Part shown: in pieces, positions 43,301 to 54,850 of the stretch
How the letters are laid out: the number at the start of each line of letters is the position of its first letter
How positions within the stretch are numbered: position 1 is the stretch's first letter
DNA from: Aptenodytes patagonicus
Lineage: Eukaryota; Chordata; Aves; Sphenisciformes; Spheniscidae
Assembly (NCBI RefSeq): GCF_965638725.1
Contig: NC_134970.1
Location: forward strand, 7,670,001 to 7,734,000
Reading direction: 5' to 3'
Length of the DNA stretch: 64,000 nt
The notes under the pieces: model-generated
What the model was told of the DNA's origin: nothing
Seen by the model: only the letters and a program-made list of their open reading frames with translations
Databases searched by the model: none
Translations under genes and position numbers: made by a program

Positions 43301-45904
43301 CCACATACTCGCCCTTTCAGTGCAGGGGCTTTAAACCCCAGAGGAAAGCAGGGGAACAGAAGCCATGGGAAGGGACCCTGGAGTTCCTCCACGCAGCACT
43401 GCCACGTCCTGCACACAGGAACCTCCCAGGCTTCCCCCGCTCCTTCTGCACACTCACAGCACTTTGGGATCACCAAGGCCTGACCTCGCTGCGGGCTGAC
43501 ACCCACCACGTTCCCTCTGAGATCACACGGAGGCATCAAAGGCCACCCCAGCCCCTGCCCCTGGGCCCTGGCCAGGGAGCTGACACTCACCACTGCAGAT
43601 GGCGCGCAGGATCCGGCCACTCCCCACCCGGCTCAGCATGGTGCGCAGGGCGAGCAGTGTCATTCCCACAAAGGGGATGCACCACAGAGCTGCAGAGAAG
43701 ACAGGGACAGAGGGACCGAGAGGGTCAGTGAGAGACACGGGAGGCTGGGGTCGATTGCTGGCAAGGCTGGGGCTGCTGGGCTACGCGGGACAAGCCAGAG
43801 GGTGTGTGGAGGGCTGCCTTCCCCAAGGAGGACACAGGAAAGCCCTTTGGGGAAATGGGGAGGACAGCGGGGGGCAAGAGACCCCACGGGTTTGCCTCCA
43901 ATGTGCTCCTACCCTCCAGGAACCGGGACTGGGCTGGTAAGGCAGAGCTGCCAGCCGGCCCTGGCACGGAGCAAGGAGGCACGGCAACTTCATAGCCCCC
44001 AGTTCAACACAAAACATTTAGGAAGGGGGAGGATCCCTTCTCCCCGTTATCACAGACCCCTCCCCAAACCAGGATGCCGAGAGTGCCATACCGTAGCTGC
44101 AGGCCATTTTGCCCAAGGTGAGGAGCACAGTCTCATCAGGGACCTTCCCCATGACCTTCAGGTGGCTCTGGAGCTCGGACATGACAAAGTGGAAGTGGGA
44201 GCGGGCCAGAGCCACCAGGACATCGCTAGCGGCCGTCTTCACATCATCTGTCACACCCTGAAAAAGCGCCACAGGTTAAACACTCCCAAGAAAAAGGCTG
44301 AGGCACTCGGACAGGCTGAATGACCCTGTCTCCCCTGCAAGACGCCTCAGGGCAGCTGTGCTCGGGCCGGGTGTCTGCCGCCTCAGCGCAGCCCTGTGCT
44401 ACTGCCTCCTCTCCCTCTCTGCGGAGATGCCAGGAGACCCCCCTGGGGCCTCTCCGTGGAACTCGTGGGTTCCCATGGCGCTCCCTCAAGGCAGGAGAAA
44501 TAACCTTGAGCTTGAACTCAGCTCTCGCTCATTTAGAAACAACCCCGAGTCCACCTCTCTGCACAGCTTTCTGTGTCCCCTCTTCAAATTCTCTGTAATG
44601 CCCCCATTAGTCCCCAGAGCTTCTCCCTTAGGACCACCGCTGGGTCTGAATGACCGAGGAACATCTCTGCGCTGCTCTGTATTTCCCCAAAAAACAGGGG
44701 CATAGGCAGGCCGCTTTGGTGCCTTGAAAGAGAACAAGCTCACCTGGGCTGCTCGCATGTCACTGGACACCTCTGCTATCAGGCGGTTCACGACACCGCT
44801 CGTCAAACAGCCGTCGTCTCCCTGCAAGACGCTCTCCAGCTCTCGGTATGTCTCCACTCGGTCACCCTGGGGACAGACCACAAAGGGGAGTGACGAGACT
44901 TGCTTTGCCCTCGTTCCCAGGGAGACCGGCTGCCCCCCAGATCATCTGTGTGCCTTGGGCATGAGGCACGAGCTGCAGGCATCGGTCAGGACAGCCACGG
45001 GGAACGGCAAGATCTTCCGTGGCACCTCTGACACTAGCAGAGAGCCAGACAGGGAGATCGGCTCCACCAGGGTAAAAGGCCTTGCAGGAGCCTAGAAAAT
45101 CATTCCTGAGGATGGGGGATGGCGGAGGTCAGAGGGAGAGTGCCAGGCGAGGAAGGGGAAAGGGAGCCCTCACCCCCCCACCGCCTCACCTCATGGTCTT
45201 GCAGCTGCTTTAGCAGAGAAGTCCCGACAGCCGCAAAGGTAGTGACGGCTGCAGGGACAGCCGTCCCCTTTGCCCTGCCTTCATCCTCAGGATGCGCAGC
45301 TCTGGACTGGGAACGCACGCATCGGCAGAGAGCTGGAAGAAAAGGAAGAAACGCTTTTGCTGGCTGCAGGGCTTCGAACCAGGGAGGGGTGAGGATCTTC
45401 CCAGCCTCCCCCAGCACGAACAGCCCGTGCTGGGCTGTACTGGCAAGAGGGCAGTCAGTGGGATGAGGGGAGGGACTCTGCCCGACGCTGTGGCACTGGG
45501 AAGACCACACCGGGGGGACTGGGCCCATTCCGGGCTCCCCAGTGCCAGAACAGCAGCGACGCACCGGAGTGAGTCCAGCGCGGGGGCCCCGAGCTGGGCA
45601 GGGGATGGAATGGGGCCCTGCAAGGAGAGGCCGGGAGGGCTGGGGCTGAGCAGCCAACAAGAGCCATCCGGGCCAGGTTGTCTCTGAGCAGTCTCCAGCT
45701 GCCCCACGGAGGGCAGGGAGAGGATGGAGCCAGAGCCCTCTCAGAGGTGCCTGGCAGCAGGATAAGAGGTGACGGGGACGCAGTCCCCAGCACCCAGCTG
45801 GGACAGGGACACAGCCCCCAGCTGGGACGGGCACTGCCTCCGGCAGGCATCAGCCCCCAACCTCCCACCAGCCCCTCACCTCTGAGCGCTCTCATCTTCC
45901 TCAT
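26744..45904 (-). CDS. MROH-family (maestro heat-like repeat) protein, ~35 exons
   Basis: A large alpha-helical HEAT-repeat protein of the maestro heat-like family (MROH1/2/7 group). Molecular function is poorly known; MROH2B is reported in testis and sperm. Thirty-four exons with AG/GT borders join in phase from ATG 45904 to 27011, 3993 nt or 1331 codons, with no stop. A last exon at 26744-26824 adds 26 codons. Family hallmarks are the SDVLVALARSHFHFVMSELQ, VNTYFCNREQCPFPRNGK, LPTPQALLARLL, EWERERALRVCAHVLGACKE, RGHPCKQFGSLVGLLGTL and FSLHAVFLLTRFHREPVISS segments, and EDPLAHPEGVCLL. Usual MROH proteins run on through several more HEAT exons, so this one is C-terminally short. The start codon and exon 1 are uncertain because the frame stays open upstream. 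The closest named relative cannot be settled by eye. Confidence 0.88.
30970..31044. repeat. (CT)n(CA)n compound microsatellite
   Basis: About 40 bases of CT followed by about 34 of CA, in the MROH intron between exons 31223-31332 and 30588-30740. Confidence 0.97.
32301..37709 (-). other. MROH exons 16-27 (middle HEAT region)
   Basis: Exons: 37568-37709, 36836-36888, 36306-36413, 35932-36051, 35621-35743, 34630-34791, 34287-34409, 33906-33973, 33424-33559, 33223-33318, 32650-32754, 32301-32424. Motifs include GKTEISLDSAEWEHRLLK, SLEPIEDKAWTVGLSQEL, SREESRNLLSVCCQSVL and EWERERALRVCAHVLGACKE, all typical of avian MROH proteins. The 830-base interval between 34791 and 35621 could hide a further exon, but the phases already join without one. 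Confidence 0.85.
38000..45904 (-). other. MROH exons 1-15 (N-terminal HEAT region)
   Basis: Exons on the minus strand: 45880-45904 (from ATG), 45190-45332, 44744-44866, 44092-44257, 43591-43689, 42882-43033, 42347-42490, 41689-41781, 41262-41331, 41033-41146, 40475-40548, 39885-40004, 38787-38894, 38429-38588, 38000-38040. Joined, they give about 544 codons with no stop. Exon 4 carries the ALARSHFHFVMSEL helix pair. Exon 6 carries GVNTYFCNREQCPFPRNGK. Exon 14 ends in an acidic linker of six consecutive Glu. Phases match at every junction, including the split codons at exons 4/5, 5/6, 9/10, 10/11 and 14/15. Confidence 0.85.
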
Positions 45905-46739
45905 GGCAGCAGGATCCCCCGGATAGACACACTGCTCCCTCCGGGTGCTCCTCCCGCAAATGCCATGAGAAACTGGGGCAGCACCAGCCCCAGGGGGAAA
46001 ATATAGAGCCCAGCCACTGTGACCCCCCTGCGGGGCACGGCGCCTCACAGAGGGCTGCTGTGACATGGGGACACATGCTGGGGACACACCCTGGGGCGCA
46101 GACCGGACACGGCAGCACCCTGGGGACACCCACAGCCCAGAAATGCAGGATTTCCCCATTCTCCATCACTTGAACTCGCTCATGGTCCTCAAACAGTTGT
46201 AGCAATGACAGCCCTTCCCAGCCCCATCCCTCATCCATGTCCCACTCCAGGGACCCGAGGGCAATGTGGTGTCAAGAGGACTGACCTGGCCTTTTCCCTC
46301 TGCATTGTCTCTCCCTGGTTTTCTCCAAAGAGGAGGCTCCTGCTTGTGTCTCTGTGTGCCCTCCCCTACGTCTCCTCCAAGAACATTGGCTCCCATTCTC
46401 CAGCCAGGACCGAACTGGGCAGAAACTGGAGACCTCCAACCCATCAGACCCAACTGCGTCACGACAAGAGGTGACGCAGGAAGGAGAGAGACGCAGGCCG
46501 GAGCTGCAGGAAAACCCAGCCAGCTCTCTTGACTGCACAGGTGGGACATGCTACATACACTGGCCACCAGAGCAATTTATGTCACCACTTACAGCTGCAC
46601 GGCGTCACTCAGCCACCTGGAAAGCCCCGCCAGCACCCGGGGCCTGACAGGATCAGGCCACAAGCCTCTAGTAAACACGCATGGCAAAGTTACTCCCCGT
46701 TTTCCTCTTTTCAGCCAAGAACATCAGCATTGATGAGGG
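45905..46739. other. MROH upstream region
   Basis: The minus strand stays open above the proposed ATG at 45904 in its frame, so an upstream exon or a longer first exon is possible. No clear promoter motif was found. Open frames on both strands are not recognisable. Confidence 0.35.
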
Positions 46740-47120
46740 GGGTGTCCAGAGCAGCCTAGCCAGGCCCTCGGGGCACAGCTGCTCCTGGCCCACCCCGGCC
46801 TGCGGGCCTGGCTCCGGCCTTCTCAGAAGAAGGCCCCGGCCTTCGCCCTGAAGCCTCACAGCAGGAACCGGCGGCGGGTGCCAAGCCCAGCCCTGCTGCA
46901 GCCCGGCCCGGTCCGGCGCCCTCCTGCTCTCTCCCTCAGTGCCAGCACGGGGCCTAGCCACTGGCTGCCGGGGCCTGGGGCTGCGGCCGGCAGCCCCTGC
47001 CGAGGTGTCGGAGCCCCCAGGTGCAAGAGCGGGCCCCGGCCCTCGGCCTGCAGAGAAGTGGCCTGTGGAGAGGGTCCGGGTCGGGCCTGCTGGGGCCGGC
47101 GCCCTCCCCTGCCCCAGCCC
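46740..47120. promoter_or_regulatory. CpG-rich block upstream of the MROH gene
   Basis: Strongly GC- and CpG-rich stretch (CCGGCC, GCGGCCGGC) about 0.9 kb above the MROH start. It may be its promoter, or a shared one with plus-strand transcription toward the formin remnants. Confidence 0.45.
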
Positions 47121-49452
47121 TGCTTTCAGGGGCACAGCGTGATGTCGTGTGGTTATGTGGGGGTGGGCCAGGAGCAGTGAGGGGCTTCTGCAAGTATGTT
47201 CACAAGTGCTCGGTTACTGTGTTGCTCATCTTCCGTACTGCCCCTTCTGCCCAAGCCTGTGAGAGGGTCCCAGGTGCAGCGGATCAGCCTGGGGCTGCGT
47301 CAGGTGGGGCCGAGACCTTGGGTGTCCCAAACAGGTATCCCCCCTCGGGGCAAGGCGTTTTGGTGCCAGGACTCTGCAAAGGGAGTACAGACTCTGGTTT
47401 GGAAAGGGGAGAGCCAGCCATGAGAGGGATCCCTTTCTCTTCAGCCAGGTCCCACACAAAAAGCCAATTCGGGGTGCCCAGCAAGCCCCCCTCGGGTGTC
47501 AGGGAGCTCCAGCCCAACGCCAGTCTCCAAAACCTGCTTCTGTCTCATGAGGGGTGTCAGAGAAATCCCCTCTTTCCCCCAGGGCTGCCCTCAGTGGAGG
47601 GATGGGCCCTGCAGCCGGGGGAAGCACCTTCCCTTTTTGGAGGCAGTTACCAGGGGAGCTGCCTCTGCTGCTCTTGCTGCCACCTGTTGGTCTCGGTGAC
47701 GTGCTTGAGTATGTCCCGCCGTGCTTGATGCGGCTCCAGCCTTTCTAGGACCCAGACCGCTCATGGAGAAAGGTGGCTGCAACAGCAGGGAAAAGTCATC
47801 CCTCGACCTCTGCCGGAGACCCCTTCTGCCTCCCCTCTCGTCCAGCCTCTGCACCCACACGGTCCCCCGTCCACCCACACTTTCACCCTGTGGTGAGTCT
47901 TCGGCCTTGGCTGTGGGGTAACCCAGGTCATGCGCGTGTTAGGAGACATTAGGTACAGTTGCTTACTGTCTTATTGCATGAACAACGAATGTAGATGAAC
48001 AGCAGAAAAGCCTTTGGAGACAAGCACTTCTTCAGATCTCTTATAAAGCTGTAAACTTCAAAAGCTACATACATATTGGGAAGAGTTGAAGACACCATTT
48101 AAAGGGAATATGTGAAGGAGAAAAAACGGTCTGTAAAGACTTACGCCTCCTATGCTTTCTGCTGGCTGATGTATGGTGTGCACCCCTACATCGCTGCATC
48201 AGTGACGACACCGTGACTCTGTGGTGCAACTGGGGAAGACCAGTCCCTGGTGACCGCAGACACTTTTCATATGCAGGATTATTACTGTGTCTGTACATGG
48301 TCTGGTTGTGTGAGGAGGGAAAGAAATGCCAGTTCAGTGTGGTACGGCAAGGGAGGGAGGGGAAAGGAAAGAGGATCAGGGCAGGTTGCTCACGTGGGGA
48401 TGAGGCAGTGGTTTGTTTGGGGGCTTAAAGATCTCTTCTGAGATGGAGATGGGGCTGTGTGTGTTTGGGATTGAGCTGAGGGATTCCTGTGAGTGAGGGG
48501 TCAACTGGTAACAAGGTGAAGTATCGGCATTCAGTCTGGTGCTTTCCTGCATAAACAACCTTTTCCACTGTCTTTTGAAGGTACACAACGCAGACAAGAC
48601 TCCATCTGATGCCTGAAGGCTTTTATACACAACGAGGTAAGAGGCTTGTCCGGTGTCCGGAGACGACCTCACACAGCCACAGCTCCGGCCGCATGGTGTC
48701 TGCCCGGATATCTCAGGACAGTTGCTGGAACGGGGAGGGAAACTGCTGGTGGAAGATTCCTGCTCTTTAGTAAATCCTTGTTATCGCCACATGGCTTGTT
48801 TTGCTTTTTCCCCCTACTGTACATTTCCCGGTACCATCACCATCATATACTTTTTCCGGGACTTACAAAATACTTTCCATCTATTTGTCCAGGTCTGTGA
48901 GACTTCAGCTGCTCCGCCCTCTTCTGTGGCTTGCTCTGCTCCTCTCTGATTATGCCTCTTAACTTATCTAGGAGGGCTTGCTGCACTTCAGCATTTTTTC
49001 CTTTTTGTCTTGCTCTGCATCTGAGGGGGGGGGGTGGTATTTTTATTAATTTACACTCCTGTGCAGTGGACACCTGGTTTGCCTTCCCTGTGAACGAGCT
49101 GGGGCACTTCCTTGTCCCTGTGTGTGCTCTTCCTGGCTCTCCTTGGGTAAACAGAGAGTCTCTCTTTCCTCCCAAGTCCACAGGTTCCTTTTGTGGCTCC
49201 TGGGGTCTTAATTTTTGTCGAAAGCCTTTCTCTTGCTGGCAGCGTGTGGTTTGAGATGCATCACTCCCTTTCTTGTCGCTCCTCTGTCCCATGAGAAACA
49301 AGGGTAACACAGATGTTTGGGCAAGGTTTTGGAGCAAGTGTTTTCTCATGGTTATTCCTCAGAGCATTCTCAATCATGAGGCATTCCCATTGCACTCTTC
49401 TTTAGAGCTGGCCTGGTCTCAGACATTGATTCCAACTTCCTTTTCTCCTTAG
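47121..49452. other. No gene seen
   Basis: No supported exon. A short frame near 48277-48305 reads DYYCVCTWSG and faintly recalls the end of an immunoglobulin V segment, but no framework, recombination signal or upstream V sequence was found. Confidence 0.35.
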
Positions 49453-50206
<754 letters not shown>

Positions 50207-50783
50207 ATAAGGAGCAGCCGTTTTTCCTGTTTCCCCATGGAGTGTGATGGTGCCACAACAGTAGCACAGCTGTTTTCAGCATGAAAAACACAGAAATTCT
50301 CTGTTTCTAGCAGACACAAAGCAAAGCTGGTCTTCTCAGATCGGCTGCCCTGACACAAGGCAGCTGGCAGCCAGCAGTGGGGCCCGGCACAGTGCAGCGC
50401 CCACAGAAATGCCTGGCTCCTTGAGCCTCAGCCCCGGGGCTGCAGCACGGGGCTGGCACCGGCTGGGGCTTTGCTGGGAAAAACCAAGCTGGGGTGACCC
50501 TGACACCTCACACACGTACCCAGCCCTGGGATCTGACAACCTGTCCATTTGCCCATGGCCGCCATGGGGTTCAGAAGCAGCACCGCCGGCCCTGACACGG
50601 TCCTGAGCCATCTCTCGACGGCTGCCGGACACGGACCAGTCCTGGGACTCAACAGGCCTAAAAAGAAGAAAAATTGCCCAGAATTAAGCCGGTTTCAAGT
50701 TTTTGCAGGCAGCACATTTTTTGAGCTGCCTGGTGGTGCTGCTTCTGGGGAGCGCTCAAGAAACAGGGCGGCTGCTTGTACCT

Positions 50784-50830
50784 GGAGACAACAGAGTCAC
50801 GCCGGGACAGACCCCAGAGCAGGGGTCTCC
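50784..50830. repeat. 47-bp element, inverted copy
   Basis: Reverse-complement partner of 26551-26597, about 24 kb away, with two mismatches. Confidence 0.8.
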
Positions 50831-51204
50831 CCATGGGGCCCTGGGGCCTTGCCGTGCCCTCCCACTGCCCATGGGGCTCCCCTTGCCACCCCCCCGACCC
50901 CCACGGCATGACCACCTCCAGCACCAGCTAGGGCTGGCGCAGGGAGCAGCCCAGGACAGCCCTGACCGTACCACCACAGCAGGCTTTGGCCCCCGGTGTC
51001 CCACCACGCTGGGACCCCCACGGCACTTGCCCAGGGACACAGTGCGGGGGTAGCAGGGGAAAAGGGGGACACTGGGGGGAGTAGGGGGCACTGGGGGATG
51101 GGTGGGGGGAACCGAGGGGGACACAGGAGTTTACAGGGGTGTGGGCAGGGGGTGGAAGGGGGGCACTGGGGGACGAGTGGGGAACGTTGTGGGGGGGTCT
51201 CTAA

Positions 51205-51890
51205 AGCAGAGTGCAAAAGACTCCGGGCAATGCCTGGGAGGTATCTCGGGTGGATCCAGGACGTGACAGTTTCCTCCAAAAGGGAAAAATCATCTCGGGT
51301 ATCTTCCTTGGAGGAGTCTGGGGCTGCTACCCGGGATCTCAGGTCCCCAAAGCAGAGGTCAAAAGACTCCGGGAGATGCCCGGGAGGAGTCTTGGCTGAA
51401 TTCTGGTGGAGAGAGTTTCCTCAAAGTGAGAAAAATCATCTCTGTATCTTCCTTGGAGGAGTCTGGGGCTGCTCTCAGGAATCTAAGGTCACTAAAGCAG
51501 AGGTCAAAAGAGCCTCGGAGATGCCTGGGAGGAGTCTCAGGTGGATCCCGGAGGAGGGTGCTTCTATCAAGAGAGACAAATCATCTCGGGTATCTTCCTT
51601 GGAGGAGTCTGGGGCTGCCACTCGAGAGCTCAGGTCCCTAACTCAGAGGTCAGAAGACTCTGGGACATGCCTGGGAGGAGTCTCGGGTACATCTGGGAGG
51701 TGACAGCTTCCTCCAAAAGAGAAAAAAAGTCTCGGGCAGCTTCCGTGGAGGAGTCTGGGGCTGCTACCTGGGATCTTAGGTCCTTATAGGAGGACGTCAG
51801 AAGGCTCCGGGAGATACCTGGCAGGAGCCTCGGGTGGATCCTGGAGGAGAATGCTTCTACCAATAGAGAAAAATCATCATTGGCCCGGGG
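51205..51890. repeat. Tandem repeat, ~145-bp unit, ~4.7 copies
   Basis: Units start near 51205, 51351, 51496, 51641 and 51787. Each has AGCAGAGGTCAAAAGACTCC, GGGAGGAGTCTCGGGTGGAT, a run like CCAAAAGGGAAAAATCATCT, and TTGGAGGAGTCTGGGGCTGC. Copies differ by 10-20%. The unit length is not a multiple of three, so the long open frames crossing it do not repeat in phase and are unlikely to be coding. Confidence 0.92.
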
Positions 51891-52696
51891 GTCCCTGTGT
51901 CTGTGGCAGCGACTGCCCTGATGATGGTGTCACCGACGCAAAGGGACTCAGCCAGTTCTCGTGATTCCGGTGTTCTCTAGAGGCGTATGGTGCCAGCTGG
52001 CACTGAGGCTGCGCCAGCCCTTGGCTGCACCCACGGCAGACTTTGCCTTGTGCTCAGTGCTGCTGGTCAGCCTGTGCCTGCCGCCGGGCTCGTTAGCCAG
52101 CCACGTCTGGGCTAGCCCCGCTCTCGAGACGATACATCCCACGCGTGAAGCGTTGCCTGGGATTGCCCTGAAAGTGGAACAACTCTGGAGCGTTTTCCTG
52201 CTGCTGCTGCTCCCGTCCGTGCGATGTACGCGGCGGTTTCCCTCGCAGGTCTCTGCTGGTCTCTGCCCACAGGACGTGACCCCTTGGGCTCCATTTGTGC
52301 AGCCCTGCCCCGCTTGCTGGGGATGGAAAGCAGCGCGATCCTGCTGCAGCTGCCACGGGGACAAACCCACGGGGGAGAAGGGGTGGGCTGGTGTGAGGGT
52401 GGGTGCCGTGGGAGGACAGCGGGGCTGGGTGGGCTCTGGGCAGCACTGCCCGGGGCTGTCCCTGGCAGGGGTCTTCCCGGCCTGGCCCCCAGGATGTTTG
52501 ACGATGCCGGTGCCTGCTTTTCCAGGGAGGAGCTGACAGGACCTGGACAGGAGCGTGAGGAAGGGCAGCTGCCAGGCTTTGTGCTCCCTGGGGACACTCG
52601 GGGCTCCCACAGGGCCGGGCCGGGCCGGGCTTCTCCCCTCCCCCGTTTTCGTAAAGAAGTTTTCTTGATAACTCTTGTTAACTGCTGGTAAGTGCA
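51891..52696. other. No gene supported (one long plus-strand frame)
   Basis: A plus-strand frame at 51961-52536 (191 codons) begins near the end of the tandem repeat and includes two Leu-rich stretches. Its composition is GC-driven and I recognise no domain. Overlapping minus frames of similar length exist. Confidence 0.35.
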
Positions 52697-53240
52697 TCAC
52701 AGAATGATGTAGGTGGGAAGGACCTTTGGAGGTCTCTAGACCAGCCTCCCGCTCCAAGCAGGTTCAGTTAGAAGAGATTGCTCAGGTCCTCCTCTACTTG
52801 AGAGTCTCCAGTATCTCCAGGGATGGAGATCCCACACTCTCTCTGGACCCTGTTCCAGTACGTGACCCATCTCATGGTAGTTTTTCTCCCTCGTGTACCT
52901 AGTTGGAGTTTCCTATGTTTTAACGCGTGCCCACTGCCTCTTGTCCTATCACCATGCACCTCTAAGAAGAACCCAGCCTTGTCCCCTCTGCGCCCTCCTA
53001 TTAGGTAGTTGAAGGCAGCAGTTAGGATCCCCACAAGCCTTTGCTACTCCAGACTGAATAAACCCAGCTCCCCCCACCTCTCCTCATGCATCCTGTACTC
53101 CCAGCCCCTGGTCACCTTGGTGGCCTCCACTTGATTTGCTTCTGTGTGTCAGTGACGTTTTTTATGTATTTATTTGGGAGCCGCAAACTGGACACAGTAC
53201 TGCAGATGGGGTCTCACCAGGGCGGAGCAGTTTTTGTGAG
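52697..53240 (-). mobile_element. CR1 LINE 3' end, minus strand
   Basis: Starts CATCACAGAATGATGTAGGTGGGAAGGACC and follows the CR1 3' region on the reverse strand: the TCCAGGGATGGAGATCCCACA block, the CCCACTGCCTCTTGTCCTATCACC block and the GATGGGGTCTCACCAG block. It is more diverged than the copy at 19203 and holds only the last part of the element. No intact reverse transcriptase. Confidence 0.88.
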
Positions 53241-54850
53241 GCTCCACGTTAACTTTGTTTGACTCCCAACTCTGCTTACACTCTACTGGTTTTTTGGATG
53301 ATAAAATGCAAATTGTTACTCCAGAAGCTTAAGACCTTCTCATTCCCTGTAGATTGACATGAACGCCATCTTTTTTTTTTTTTTTATGAGAACGATGTTT
53401 GGGACCTATAGATGTGTCCTGAGAGGCAGGAGGAGTCCAGGTGCTGCCTAGAAGCACCAAAGTGGTGCAAGCACTTGTCTGAGCCAGGTTCCCCAGGCTG
53501 GGCTGCCGTCAGAAGCCAGCGAGCACTGACTGCCTCATGGTTCGTCAAGGAGGAGCTCTGCATTTTAACGGAAAGGATGCCCTTTGCAGAGCAAAGGGAA
53601 ATTCTGACTGTCCTGCCCCAAGGAGGCAGATCAGTGTCTGCTTTCGTTGTTTGTTTAGGTTTTTATTTAGTCAATTAGAAGCCTCTTCTTTTATACCAAA
53701 ATCGGTCTTTGTGGTTGGCACAAGAGAACTAGTTGGGACATTGTTTTCCCTACAAATGTCACTGTTAGGCTTCCGTGGGGTGAAAAGTGGCTTTATTTTG
53801 ATCATTGCTCAGCTAGGTCACTGATCATCGGAGCTTTTCAGCTGCGTCTGTTTTAGAAGTAAAACGTGGCTGCCCGACAGGCTCAGGACAGATATCTCAC
53901 AGGGAGCTTCCTCTCAGAAAACCCAGGTGAGACGAACGCTGCTGCTGTTGCATTTCTGTGGCCCTCCAGGAATCACACTCTGTGTGTGTGGAGTGAAGGA
54001 ATGAAAAAACCTCCGGGAATCTTTGCATGAAAGGTGCCTAAAACAAGAATCAGCAAACCCGGCATCATTGAAATTTGGGAGAGAAAGGGATGAGCTACCA
54101 GGGCCACTGTCAAGGGACTGTCATTAGGCACCAGAGTTAACATTGACTTGAGAGGCCCGGGCAGAGCCCAGACCACTTTGAAAGCAGTTGCAAGGCCTGC
54201 CACAAGGTAAAGGCCAATTCCTCTGATGCTTTGGGCTCACACCGGAACCCAAGGCGCTCCAAGCCCCAAAATGCAGCTGCCTCTGAAGTGCAGCAGCAGC
54301 AGGAGCCAGTGCAGAGCCGTGGGGAGCTGGAGCAGGGGGAGGTGGCAGCCCCGGGTGACCCAGAGCAGAGGTGCAGCAGGGAGCTCTGTGGGGCAGAAAG
54401 GGAAGGGAAGGAAAGGAGGTGCTTGTAGCGGCTGAGGATCGACCCCCAGCCTCCCTGGCGGCAGGTCAGACGTCTCCTGGAGCCTCCCCCACAGCTGCCA
54501 CGCCACCTCTGCAGCACAGCCCCGGCCACCTCCAGCACCCGCCACCAGCACGTCCTGCCCCCCTGCCCACTCCCACGCCTGCGCCAGGGCTGGAAAGGGG
54601 TTGCCGAGCTGGGGCACACGGGGCACTTTGTGCCATGTCACGTCACGTCACGCCATGCCATGTCCACCCTTCCCACCTGCAGCTGGGGCCAGTCCCCAGC
54701 GTCCCCAGGGACCTGCCCAGAGTCCTGTTGTGCAAATGATGCAGCAAGGTGCTGCTGAGCGAGCGTCGCCAGGGCCTCTGAAACGGGGTCCCCCTTGGTC
54801 AGAAAGCTCATCAACAAGCTGTCCCGTCCCCGCCTGAGGTGTGCTGGCGG
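53241..54850. other. No gene seen
   Basis: The left half is ordinary AT-rich DNA; the right half rises in GC toward the CpG island. No exon with family resemblance was found on either strand. Confidence 0.4.

Noticed and set aside
48250-48441. Frame containing DYYCVCTWSG, recalling an immunoglobulin light-chain V end
   Set aside because: No V framework upstream, no recombination signal downstream, and the match is only about ten residues.
51961-52536. 191-codon plus-strand frame with Leu-rich stretches
   Set aside because: No recognisable domain, competing frames on the minus strand, GC-driven openness.
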